Part shown: piece after piece, positions 24,715 through 31,824 of the stretch
Numbering within the stretch: the stretch's first letter is position 1
Layout of the letters: each line of letters opens with the position of its first letter
Source of the DNA: Alphaproteobacteria bacterium
GTDB taxonomy: Bacteria > Pseudomonadota > Alphaproteobacteria > Puniceispirillales > Puniceispirillaceae
NCBI GenBank assembly: GCA_009920665.1
Contig: RFZL01000027.1
Location: forward strand, 1-32,407
Reading direction: 5' to 3'
Length of the DNA stretch: 32,407 nt
The notes under the pieces: model-generated
Told to the model about the DNA's origin: nothing
The model's database searches: none
What the model saw: only the letters and a program-made list of their open reading frames with translations
Position numbers and translations under genes: made by a program

Positions 24715-25266
24715 ATGTCAAAGCCAAAATCATCAGCAGCGGTTCTAGCCTTCTGGTTCGAGGACAGCGAACCCGAGCAATGGTACAAGAAGGATCCGGC
24801 ATTCGATGAAACCATCCGCGGGGGGTTCGAGGCGACGATCACCGCGGGGCTGGCTTCACGCCTTGATGGCTGGGCCGACAATGCAGAGGGGTGTCTGGCG
24901 CTGATCCTCCTCCTCGACCAGTTCACCCGCAATATCTACCGCGACAGCCCGCGCGCCTTTTCCGGCGACGAGATGGCGCTGGCGTTGAGTCTTCGATGTA
25001 TTGAACGTGACTATCTGGCGCATGAGAACCAGGCCTATCGGCAATTCATGCTGATGCCGATGATGCATAGCGAGGATCTGGCGATCCAGGAGCGATCGCT
25101 GCCGCTTTTCGAGCGCCTGACCAACCCGCTGACACATGAATTCGCGGTGAAACACCGCGATATCATCGCGCGATTTGGCAGATTTCCGCACCGCAACGCC
25201 ATTCTCGGACGACCATCCACCGACGAGGAGGTCGCATTCCTGACACAGCCGGGATCGTCCTTCTGA
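24715..25266 (+). CDS. DUF924 family protein
   Basis: The 183-aa protein belongs to the widespread but uncharacterised DUF924 (TPR-like, all-helical) family. Diagnostic stretches are VLAFWFEDSEPEQWYKKD at the N-terminus, GCLALILLLDQFTRNIYRD, FMLMPMMHSEDLAIQE and the C-terminal RFGRFPHRNAILGRPSTDEE. Length is normal for the family. GGAG lies 7 bases before the ATG at 24715. It follows the FAD-dehydrogenase gene on the same strand by 51 bp and so may share its transcript. It ends 18 bp before the stop of the convergent GT9 gene. No function is assigned; there is no signal peptide or membrane segment. Confidence 0.92.
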   Translation: MSKPKSSAAVLAFWFEDSEPEQWYKKDPAFDETIRGGFEATITAGLASRLDGWADNAEGCLALILLLDQFTRNIYRDSPRAFSGDEMALALSLRCIERDYLAHENQAYRQFMLMPMMHSEDLAIQERSLPLFERLTNPLTHEFAVKHRDIIARFGRFPHRNAILGRPSTDEEVAFLTQPGSSF

Positions 25267-25284
25267 CCAGCTGCAGGCCGGAGG

Positions 25285-26196
25285 CTACAGCGCGGCAAGC
25301 GCATCCTTTGCCTGCTGCGGCGTGACGTCACCGACATTCTGCTGTCTGATCCACCCGGCGCGCGCGCCAACCGGCGCCGACATTGACGGGTCGGTATCGC
25401 CGCCCATCACCATCAGCGTCGGCACACCGGTTTTGGCAGCCAGAAAAACTGGCCCCGTGTCATTGCCGACCACAGCATGCGCGCGCCCAAACAGCGCCGC
25501 GAGCGCGTCAAGGCCTGTCCGGTCCACCATATCGATGCAGCCTGGCGCATCGCGCAACACCGCGTCGGCCGCCGCGCGGTCGGCGGCGGTACCGACGATC
25601 ACCACCTTGCGTCCATCATGAAGAAAGCTGTTCGCCAGCACAGCATAGGATGATGCTGGCCAGCGTTTGCCGGGCTTTGCCGGCGAGCATCCGGGAACCA
25701 GTACCAAAGCCCCTTCACCATCATTCCCATGATCATCTGATGCAAGCCAGTCAAGCGATGCAGTTATTCCCCCGGCACCGCCCGCCATGCCGATGGCCAC
25801 CTTCATCCTCTCGGCATTGTTCACACCGGTGAAATCCGGATAGGGGTCACTGGCGCCGGATGCGGTGCCGAGCCAGCGCGTTTTCGGCGGCGTCAGGAAT
25901 TGATGATAGCGCGCGGTGCGACGACTGCATTGCAAGTCGATGATCATATCCCAAGGCGCATGAAACAGGCGCCGCATGCGAAAAAGTTGCGCCAGATTTA
26001 AAGCGGACGCACGCCGATCCTCGACGACCTCGTCAAACCAGGGCGCACGACGCGACAGTCCGGCAAAGGCAGGCGATGTCAAAAGCGTAATATGCGCGTC
26101 CGGCAGGCCATGCCGCAGGCCGGCAAAGGCGTCAAACCCCTGTACCAGATCGCCAAGGGCCCCATGCTTGATCACCAGAATTCGCGGGTTTCCCAC
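25285..26196 (-). CDS. Glycosyltransferase family 9 (heptosyltransferase-like)
   Basis: A 303-aa GT-B glycosyltransferase of the family that adds ADP-heptose to the LPS core at the inner face of the inner membrane. The N-terminal RILVIKHGALGDLVQGFDAF is the classic GT9 opening. WDMIIDLQCSRRT and VLVPGCSPAKPGKRWPASSYA precede the donor-site stretch VVGNDTGPVFLAAKTGVPTL. The GTG start at 26196 is chosen because AAAGG lies 7 bases upstream and it places the family N-terminus correctly. An ATG start at 26298 would add 34 unrelated residues and run into the promoter of the divergent GT4 gene. With GT4 and lptD beside it, an LPS or surface-glycan role is likely; the acceptor is unknown. Confidence 0.9.
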   Translation of the reverse strand: MGNPRILVIKHGALGDLVQGFDAFAGLRHGLPDAHITLLTSPAFAGLSRRAPWFDEVVEDRRASALNLAQLFRMRRLFHAPWDMIIDLQCSRRTARYHQFLTPPKTRWLGTASGASDPYPDFTGVNNAERMKVAIGMAGGAGGITASLDWLASDDHGNDGEGALVLVPGCSPAKPGKRWPASSYAVLANSFLHDGRKVVIVGTAADRAAADAVLRDAPGCIDMVDRTGLDALAALFGRAHAVVGNDTGPVFLAAKTGVPTLMVMGGDTDPSMSAPVGARAGWIRQQNVGDVTPQQAKDALAAL

Positions 26197-26251
26197 ACCG
26201 GAACCTTTTCTGTTCTGCAGATTAAAATGCCCTGCGCGCGTGCAAAGCCTG

Positions 26252-26279
26252 TTGTCTTGCGACGGCTGTAGCATAGAAT
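26252..26279 (+). promoter_or_regulatory. Candidate promoter for the GT4-lptD unit
   Basis: TTGTCT (26252-26257) and TAGAAT (26274-26279) are separated by 16 bases. The -10 matches consensus at 5/6 positions. Expected initiation near 26286 would leave a short leader before an ATG at 26301 or about 39 bases before 26325. Confidence 0.35.
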
Positions 26280-26300
26280 GACGCATGCCCGCCATCAATC

Positions 26301-27488
26301 ATGCCAAACGGACCGTGCCGCGTCATGACATCTGACAAACCAGCGGAGACCACCTCGCTTGCCGCCATCGCGCCATCGCCCCGTATCGATGTCATGCTGC
26401 CGTCAAAGGAGCGATTTGGGCCGGCGAATGCCGGTGCCATTTCCGGTGTGGTTCTTGACCAGATACGCAACAGCGCCACGCCGGATTGTTTCCGCGTTGT
26501 CGGCACAGCTGTGGATCAGCCATTCGAGGGCATTGCCTTTCACGGCCTTCGCCCGCGGCATGCCTGGCTGCGTGGTGGCAATATAGGGTTTGCCGCCGCC
26601 TATCTAGATTCACTGCGTGGCGTTCCGTCACCCGATCTTGTCGAGGTTCACAGCCGGTGCCATGTCGCAGCCTATCTGAAAACAAAGCGGCCGGATCTGC
26701 GCGTGGCCCTGTATCTTCACAATGATCCCCGCGACATGAAAGGCAGTCGCAGCGTTTCCGAAAGACGCCGGCTTCTTGCATCGATGGCGGCCGTGATCTG
26801 TGTCAGCGACTATATCCGCGCCTGTTTCCTCGACGGCCTGGATCAGGCGGGCAGCCTTGCCAGCAAGGTGGCGACGGCCCGCAATGGCGCGACGCGCTGG
26901 CTGAAGACACCGGCTCCCAAAAAACCGATGATCCTGCTTGCCGGGCGCATGGTGCCGGAAAAAGGCATCCTTGAATGCGCGCTGGCCATGGCATTGGTGC
27001 TGAAGGATCACCCTGAATGGGAGGTTGTTATCGCCGGAGCACGCCGGTTTGAGGACAGCACGCCCGGAAGCTATGAAGGGCAAATCGCCAGCGCCCTTGC
27101 ACCGCTTGGGAAACGGGCGCGGATGACCGGATTTCTGCCGATTGATCAGATCCACGACCTGCAAGAACAGGCGGCGATCATCGCCTGCCCGTCGATCTGG
27201 CATGACCCGATGCCAAAGGCGGTGCTCGAGGCATTGGCGGCGGGAAGTGCGCTACTGACAACGCGGCGCGGCGGCATTCCAGAAGTTGCCGAGGGTCGCG
27301 CGCATATCGTGGACACGCCGGATGTGGATGGCTTTGCAACGGCGTTGCACAGACTTGTTACAGACGTATCCTATCGCGAGGCACTGCAGCACGCCGCCTG
27401 GCAGGATTTTCCTTTCACCGCGGCCAGAATGGCCCGTGATGCCGACACAATCAGGGCGCGCGCAATCAACACCATGGCAGTGGCGTGA
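26301..27488 (+). CDS. Glycosyltransferase family 4 (GT-B) protein
   Basis: A 395-aa retaining glycosyltransferase that uses a nucleotide-sugar donor. The C-terminal GT1-type domain starts with MILLAGRMVPEKGILECALAMAL (in part LLAGRMVPEKG), has MTGFLPIDQIHDLQEQAAI and ACPSIWHDPMPKAVLEALAAG, with the EX7E-like donor motif reaching GGIPEVAEG. The N-terminal acceptor domain has LVEVHSRCHVA and ALYLHNDPRDM. The donor could be any NDP-sugar. The start is ambiguous: ATG 26301 or ATG 26325 (MTSDKPAE); neither has a convincing Shine-Dalgarno. It diverges from the GT9 gene and is followed by lptD after 74 bp, consistent with LPS core or other surface polysaccharide assembly. Confidence 0.9.
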   Translation: MPNGPCRVMTSDKPAETTSLAAIAPSPRIDVMLPSKERFGPANAGAISGVVLDQIRNSATPDCFRVVGTAVDQPFEGIAFHGLRPRHAWLRGGNIGFAAAYLDSLRGVPSPDLVEVHSRCHVAAYLKTKRPDLRVALYLHNDPRDMKGSRSVSERRRLLASMAAVICVSDYIRACFLDGLDQAGSLASKVATARNGATRWLKTPAPKKPMILLAGRMVPEKGILECALAMALVLKDHPEWEVVIAGARRFEDSTPGSYEGQIASALAPLGKRARMTGFLPIDQIHDLQEQAAIIACPSIWHDPMPKAVLEALAAGSALLTTRRGGIPEVAEGRAHIVDTPDVDGFATALHRLVTDVSYREALQHAAWQDFPFTAARMARDADTIRARAINTMAVA

Positions 27489-27562
27489 ATTGGCAGGACC
27501 GGATGGACTTGCCGCCGAAAACACGCTAGCTGTAGACACAGGTTTATGGGAGTGAAGGCCCA

Positions 27563-29719
27563 ATGATGTTCCATCGCGTACTGCGCATTCTGGCGCTGTT
27601 GATTCTGGGTCTGGGTTTCATCACCCCATCATTCGCCGCCGAAACAGACATCAGTTTCGAGGCCGACAGCGTCATCATCAACGAAGAAGACGGAAGCCTG
27701 TTCGCCACCGGCAATGTGATCATGAAACAGGCCGGCATGACGCTTTCGGCCGACGAGGTGCGATACAACAAGACCGAAGGCCGCGCCGTCGCCAAGGGTA
27801 ATGTTGTATTCGTTGAAGCTGACGGGGCAACGCACAAATCCGACGTCATGACGCTGGACAGTGAATTCACGCATATCGTCGCCGAGACATTGCGGTCACG
27901 TTACCCGGACGGATCCTTCTTCACCGCCAAGGATGGCGACATCAAGACCAAAAGTGTCTCGATTTTCGACGGGTCACGGTTCAGCGCCTGCAATTGCGAT
28001 TTCGAGAATGGCGAGACGCCGATCTGGGATCTGAGAGCGACATCGACACGGCATAATGTCGAAACAAAGACCATCATCCACCGCAATGTGCGCATGCACA
28101 TCATGAATCTGCCGGTTGGCTATCTTCCCTACCTTGCGCATCCGGACTGGACGGTGCGGCGGCGGAGCGGGTTCCTGACACCGACATTTCTGATCAATTC
28201 CGATCTCGGATTCACCGCCTCGATACCCTATTTCCAGGTCATAGATGACACGCGTGATGTCGAATTCACCCCGTTCCTTTACCAGCGCCGGGGAAAGGCT
28301 CTCAGAACGCGATATCGTCAGAATTGGGACGACTCCGAACTTAATATGAGCCTCTACACAGCTTCGGTTGAGACATTCAAGAAGAACCGCGAGTCCGTCG
28401 CCGCCATCGATGCCGGCTATGGTGCGCGGATTGGTAATGGATGGGATGTGAAAGCCCGCTTCCGCCGCGCCAGCCAGGACACCTTCATGCGCCGTTATAA
28501 ATTCAACGGCGACACCAAGTTGCAATCCGATGTGGTGGCGGAGCGGCTGAAACAGGATCGCTATTACCGGGTCGAAATGTCCGACATCCAGGGATTGAAT
28601 GCCGCGGACACGCCGGACCGGGAGCCAACTATCCTGCCGCATGTTGTCTATGAAAAGGTTGCCCCCGGCATGCGAAGCGGGCAGAGGATCAGGACAGAGA
28701 TCTCGGCAATCCAGGTCGATAATGATGAAGGCCATAACATGTCACGCTGGACCGGCAATCTCGAACTTCATGATGAAATTCGGACCGGGCGTGTTGTCAC
28801 AGACCTGAAAGCCGGCGCGATCGGCACCTACTACAGCATCCAGAAAAAGCCTTCCGATGCCACAACAAAGACTGATGATCTAGGTCGCATCACACCGCAG
28901 GTATCTGCCGGCTGGCGGCTGCCGATTGCGGTCACCTCGAACAGCAGATCGGCCATAGTCGAGCCGCGTCTGCAATTTGTTCATGTTGGCGGCCCCGACA
29001 TGACCGACGACATTCCCAACCGGGATTCCGCCGATTACCGGATCGATGAAGGTAACCTGTTCCTGCTGAACCGATATCAGGGATATGACTATCTGCGGCC
29101 CGGTTCGCGCGCCGACATGGGCGTTTCGGCTGTGGCGCAGGATGCCGTTCTTGGTGAGGTTTCAGGCTTTATCGGTGCCAGCTACCGCATTTCGGGCAAG
29201 GCGACAAAAGGTCTGGCAGTGAACGAACGTGACGCCGTGTCTGACATTGTGGCGAGCCTGTCTGTGAATCCGGATCTGCCTATTGCGGTATCCTGGGCCG
29301 GCCGCATGGCCTCGAGCGATCTGACGCTCAATGAATCACGCACAAATATCGCCGGCACATATGGCAAACTTGGTTATGCGGTCGAGCATCAGCAGCTTGC
29401 GAAGTCATATTTCACGAGCGCAGCCTCCAACCTGGAAGAGTTGAAACTGACCCTTTCCTATGACCTTCCCAAAGGATGGACGGCGAAGGGAACACAGGTA
29501 TGGGATCTGTCGAATGGTCGGCGCAAGCGGGACTCTGCCACCGCCGCGTTGCAATGGACAGGTGGCATCCAGGATTGTCTGACCTTCAATCTTGATTACG
29601 ACCGTGACGTCGAGTCTGATCGGGATATTTCTGCCAGCGACCAGTTCATGCTGACGATCAATTTCAAATATCTGGGATCGATCACACAAAAAGACATCTG
29701 GAAGACAAAATCACCCTGA
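27563..29719 (+). CDS. lptD: LPS-assembly outer-membrane protein LptD
   Basis: LptD, with the lipoprotein LptE, forms the outer-membrane translocon that inserts LPS delivered by the LptA bridge. The 718-aa protein has a signal peptide (hydrophobic ILALLILGLGFITPSFA, cleavage after about Ala25 or 26). An OstA/LptA-like periplasmic jellyroll follows from about 28 to 140 (FEADSVIINEEDGSLFATGNV, in part). The segment NLPVGYLPYLAHPDW begins the long beta-barrel, which runs to the C-terminus. Cysteines visible are Cys143, Cys145 and Cys672, fewer than the four that form the two disulfides of E. coli LptD. GAAGG lies 7 bases before the second ATG (27566) and 4 before the first, so 27566 is a good alternative start. 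Following genes are unrelated to surA, pdxA or ksgA. Confidence 0.94.
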   Translation: MMFHRVLRILALLILGLGFITPSFAAETDISFEADSVIINEEDGSLFATGNVIMKQAGMTLSADEVRYNKTEGRAVAKGNVVFVEADGATHKSDVMTLDSEFTHIVAETLRSRYPDGSFFTAKDGDIKTKSVSIFDGSRFSACNCDFENGETPIWDLRATSTRHNVETKTIIHRNVRMHIMNLPVGYLPYLAHPDWTVRRRSGFLTPTFLINSDLGFTASIPYFQVIDDTRDVEFTPFLYQRRGKALRTRYRQNWDDSELNMSLYTASVETFKKNRESVAAIDAGYGARIGNGWDVKARFRRASQDTFMRRYKFNGDTKLQSDVVAERLKQDRYYRVEMSDIQGLNAADTPDREPTILPHVVYEKVAPGMRSGQRIRTEISAIQVDNDEGHNMSRWTGNLELHDEIRTGRVVTDLKAGAIGTYYSIQKKPSDATTKTDDLGRITPQVSAGWRLPIAVTSNSRSAIVEPRLQFVHVGGPDMTDDIPNRDSADYRIDEGNLFLLNRYQGYDYLRPGSRADMGVSAVAQDAVLGEVSGFIGASYRISGKATKGLAVNERDAVSDIVASLSVNPDLPIAVSWAGRMASSDLTLNESRTNIAGTYGKLGYAVEHQQLAKSYFTSAASNLEELKLTLSYDLPKGWTAKGTQVWDLSNGRRKRDSATAALQWTGGIQDCLTFNLDYDRDVESDRDISASDQFMLTINFKYLGSITQKDIWKTKSP

Positions 29720-29759
29720 TCTCGACATTGATGCCGCCTGCGCGATGTCTGCGGAAGCC

Positions 29760-30194
29760 TCATTCGTCAGCTATCAGACGCTTGCCTAGAAAATGGACAT
29801 CGTCCGCCGCATAGCCAAGCCCGTCATAGAAGGCAAGCACGTCGTCATTATCCTTGCGAACACAGAAACTGACTTTCGGACACCCCAGTTCGATGAGGAA
29901 CGCCTCAGCCTGCTGCATCAGACGCGCAGCAATGCCGGTACGCTGACAAAGCGGCGCCACGGCAAGATAGTTGATGCTTCCCCGGTGGCCGTCATACCCG
30001 ACCATCACGGTGGCGATAACATCATCTGCCCTTGTCGCCACCCAGAAGGCGCCATTTCTGTCGGTCAGCTTGCGCGCAATGTCCTTTTGCGGGTCGTTCC
30101 ATGGCCTGACAAGCCCGCATTCATGCCAGAGAGTGACCACAGCGTCCGCGTCTTCAGGCCGGAAATCCCTGATAAAAATCTGGTCTTCCGTCAT
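29760..30194 (-). CDS. ypeA: GNAT acetyltransferase, YpeA type
   Basis: A 144-aa GCN5-related N-acetyltransferase. It closely follows the YpeA pattern: FRPEDADAVVTLWHECGLVRPWNDP at the N-terminus (seen as TLWHECGLVRPWNDPQKDI), then ATVMVGYDGHRGSINYLAV, the acetyl-CoA pyrophosphate loop QRTGIAARLM, and LGCPKVSFCVRKDNDDVLAFYDGLGY, ending in LGKRLI. YpeA-type enzymes have no established physiological substrate. The start overlaps the stop of the upstream GNAT gene by 4 bp (ATGA), so the two are coupled. It ends 40 bp from the convergent lptD stop. Family assignment is firm; the substrate is unknown. Confidence 0.9.
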   Translation of the reverse strand: MTEDQIFIRDFRPEDADAVVTLWHECGLVRPWNDPQKDIARKLTDRNGAFWVATRADDVIATVMVGYDGHRGSINYLAVAPLCQRTGIAARLMQQAEAFLIELGCPKVSFCVRKDNDDVLAFYDGLGYAADDVHFLGKRLIADE

Positions 30195-30658
30195 CCGGCG
30201 TCGCGCCCCGTGGAAACAGCGGTCATTTCATAGGTGATCCAGTCGGAACGCACCGACAACCGGTCATACAAGCCGCGGGCGCGATAATTGTTGTCCCTTG
30301 TGATCCAGCGCACAACGGCCCATCCCCGCCCCGCAGCGATCTCGTCGATTTCACGCAACAGCAACTCGCCGGCACCGCCTCCCCGCAGCCCCGGATCGAC
30401 AAACAGATCATCAAGAAACCCGACCTCGGCGCCGCGCAACGGCGACGGCATCGCCCGGAAATGTGCGAGACCGACAAGATCCCCGGCATCGCTCTCGGCC
30501 ACAAGGCCTTCACAGACATGTCCCGGGTCGAGAAGCCATCCGAACAGTGTCTGTAACTTTGTATCGTCGGTGTCGACACGGTAGAAGTTGGCATAGCCGC
30601 GATACAGACGTTCCCAGCCCGGCTGGTCGCTCTTCTCGACATGTCTGACGATGGTCAT
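30191..30658 (-). CDS. GNAT family N-acetyltransferase
   Basis: This 155-aa single-domain acetyltransferase has VRHVEKSDQPGWERLYRGYANFYRV, the substrate-side helix (LYRGYANFYRV), followed by LVGLAHFRAMPSP, the strand-loop VGFLDDLFVDPGLRGGGAGELLL with the acetyl-CoA loop RGGGAG, and RWITRDNNYRARGLYDRL for the last helix. It resembles amino-group acetyltransferases acting on small molecules, but the substrate is unknown. AGGAG lies about 10 bases before the ATG at 30658. It is the first gene of a two-gene unit with the YpeA-like enzyme, overlapping it by 4 bp. The 278-bp region upstream separates it from the divergent DUF805 gene. Confidence 0.9.
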   Translation of the reverse strand: MTIVRHVEKSDQPGWERLYRGYANFYRVDTDDTKLQTLFGWLLDPGHVCEGLVAESDAGDLVGLAHFRAMPSPLRGAEVGFLDDLFVDPGLRGGGAGELLLREIDEIAAGRGWAVVRWITRDNNYRARGLYDRLSVRSDWITYEMTAVSTGRDAG

Positions 30659-30866
30659 CGCTCGAAACTCCTGTTGCCACGGTGGGGCATCAACCGGTTG
30701 TACGCTGTCCCCGGTGTTCCCTTATTCCGGCAAAACGGTGACATGTGCGCCCGGCAAGTGTCAACGCAGCTCCACAAACACACGTGATTGGGAATGAAAG
30801 AGAACGATTTCTTTACGACTTCGCTGTCACTCTGAATGCTGAAACAGGTGCCTGAATGGACAGACG

Positions 30867-30908
30867 CATAGACAGGCGTCTGACTGACATAGACAGGCGT
30901 CTGACTGA
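30867..30908. repeat. Perfect 21-bp tandem duplication upstream of DUF805 gene
   Basis: A 21-base unit starting CATAGACAGG and ending GTCTGACTGA lies at 30867-30887 and again, identical, at 30888-30908. Related fragments flank it (CAGACGC at 30861, GTGTCTGACTA at 30913). It ends 28 bp before the DUF805 start, in the divergent intergenic region 30659-30936. No gene is recognised in that region. Confidence 0.95.
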
Positions 30909-30936
30909 CCAAGTGTCTGACTAACAGGCTGACAGA

Positions 30937-31710
30937 ATGAAACTTCGTCCCTTATTGGAAAATCCGTTCCGGAACTATGCCGTGTTTGCCGGGCGGGCGG
31001 GGCGCGCTGAATTCTGGCTCTTCATCCTGACCTTTGTCGTGATTACCCAGCTTGCCTGGGTGCTCGGCTTCGGAGTGATGAAGATTGCCGGCTTTGACAA
31101 TGGTCATGACGGGTCCTCAGCGCAACATCTGATGGGCCAGTCTGACTATGATGATGCTGCAACGGGCGAGACAGCCGGTGAACAGTCCGGTGACGATTCA
31201 TCTGTCGATGATGACGCAGACGATGCTGGCACCGGGGCCAAACCGGATCGCAGAGACCCGTCATCAGCGCTATCCGGCAAATACCATTCAGACAGGCATG
31301 ATGACGATATGATGAATTTCATGATCCACCGGCATGGGCGGGACGGATATCACCTCCATGGCATCATCCGAGATGATCACATGTTTGAATATGACGATGA
31401 GGATCTTGACGGTTCGGATCATCACCGGCGCCATGAATATAGTGGGGGACAGCGTGACCGACATGTCTATGTCCGGTTTCACGAGAGCCGCGCCGAACGC
31501 GGCGGGGATACTGTCTGGCTGATTGCTGTGGCGGGGCTGCTGTTGCCGCTATTTTCCGTCGGCGCGAGACGGCTCCACGACAGCAGCCATTCCGGATGGT
31601 GGCAATTATTGGCGCTGATCCCTGTCGCTGGCTGGCTGGTGCTGTTGATTTTCTTCCTGCTCCCGGGTGACGAGGACGAGAACCGGTTCGGGCCACCCTC
31701 AGTAATATAA
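30937..31710 (+). CDS. DUF805 family membrane protein with Asp/His-rich insertion
   Basis: A 257-aa inner-membrane protein; DUF805 proteins are normally about 120-150 aa and of unknown function. The family N-terminus FAGRAGRAEFWLF leads into TM1 (about 25-52). TM2 (about 193-209) is followed by the diagnostic RRLHDSSHSGWW and TM3 (about 221-243), and the protein closes with DENRFGPPS. Between TM1 and TM2, residues 53-190 form an insertion with about 26 Asp and 14 His, poor in hydrophobic residues. The first part is acidic and low in complexity (SVDDDADDAGTG), the second His-rich (MIHRHGRDGYHLHG, DHHRRHEY). By the positive-inside rule this loop should face the periplasm. The ATG at 30937 has only a weak upstream AGG. 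Metal binding is an inference. Confidence 0.88.
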   Translation: MKLRPLLENPFRNYAVFAGRAGRAEFWLFILTFVVITQLAWVLGFGVMKIAGFDNGHDGSSAQHLMGQSDYDDAATGETAGEQSGDDSSVDDDADDAGTGAKPDRRDPSSALSGKYHSDRHDDDMMNFMIHRHGRDGYHLHGIIRDDHMFEYDDEDLDGSDHHRRHEYSGGQRDRHVYVRFHESRAERGGDTVWLIAVAGLLLPLFSVGARRLHDSSHSGWWQLLALIPVAGWLVLLIFFLLPGDEDENRFGPPSVI

Positions 31711-31824
31711 CGCAGGCCATAATCTGGCGCAGGATGAGCAGCAGCGATGCAGGCCGGGCGTATCTGCCGACCCGATTCAAAACGATCTGTATCGGTTCGG
31801 GTCAGGTGAACCCGGGAATCGGGG

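Noticed and set aside
30700-30770. A consensus-like TTGACA on the minus strand as a promoter for the GNAT pair
   Set aside because: No acceptable -10 element is found at 15-19 bases.
30655-30912. An 85-codon minus-strand frame that overlaps the GNAT start by an ATGA and would encode the 21-bp repeat as VSQTPVY twice
   Set aside because: The composition is unlike neighbouring proteins (many Cys and His, no recognisable fold). The 4-base overlap can arise by chance. It covers the divergent promoter region, so I treat it as non-coding.
31798-31814. A hairpin CGGGT-N7-ACCCG between DUF805 and the last gene as a terminator
   Set aside because: The stem is only 5 bp, a competing pairing exists, and no T-run follows directly on either strand.
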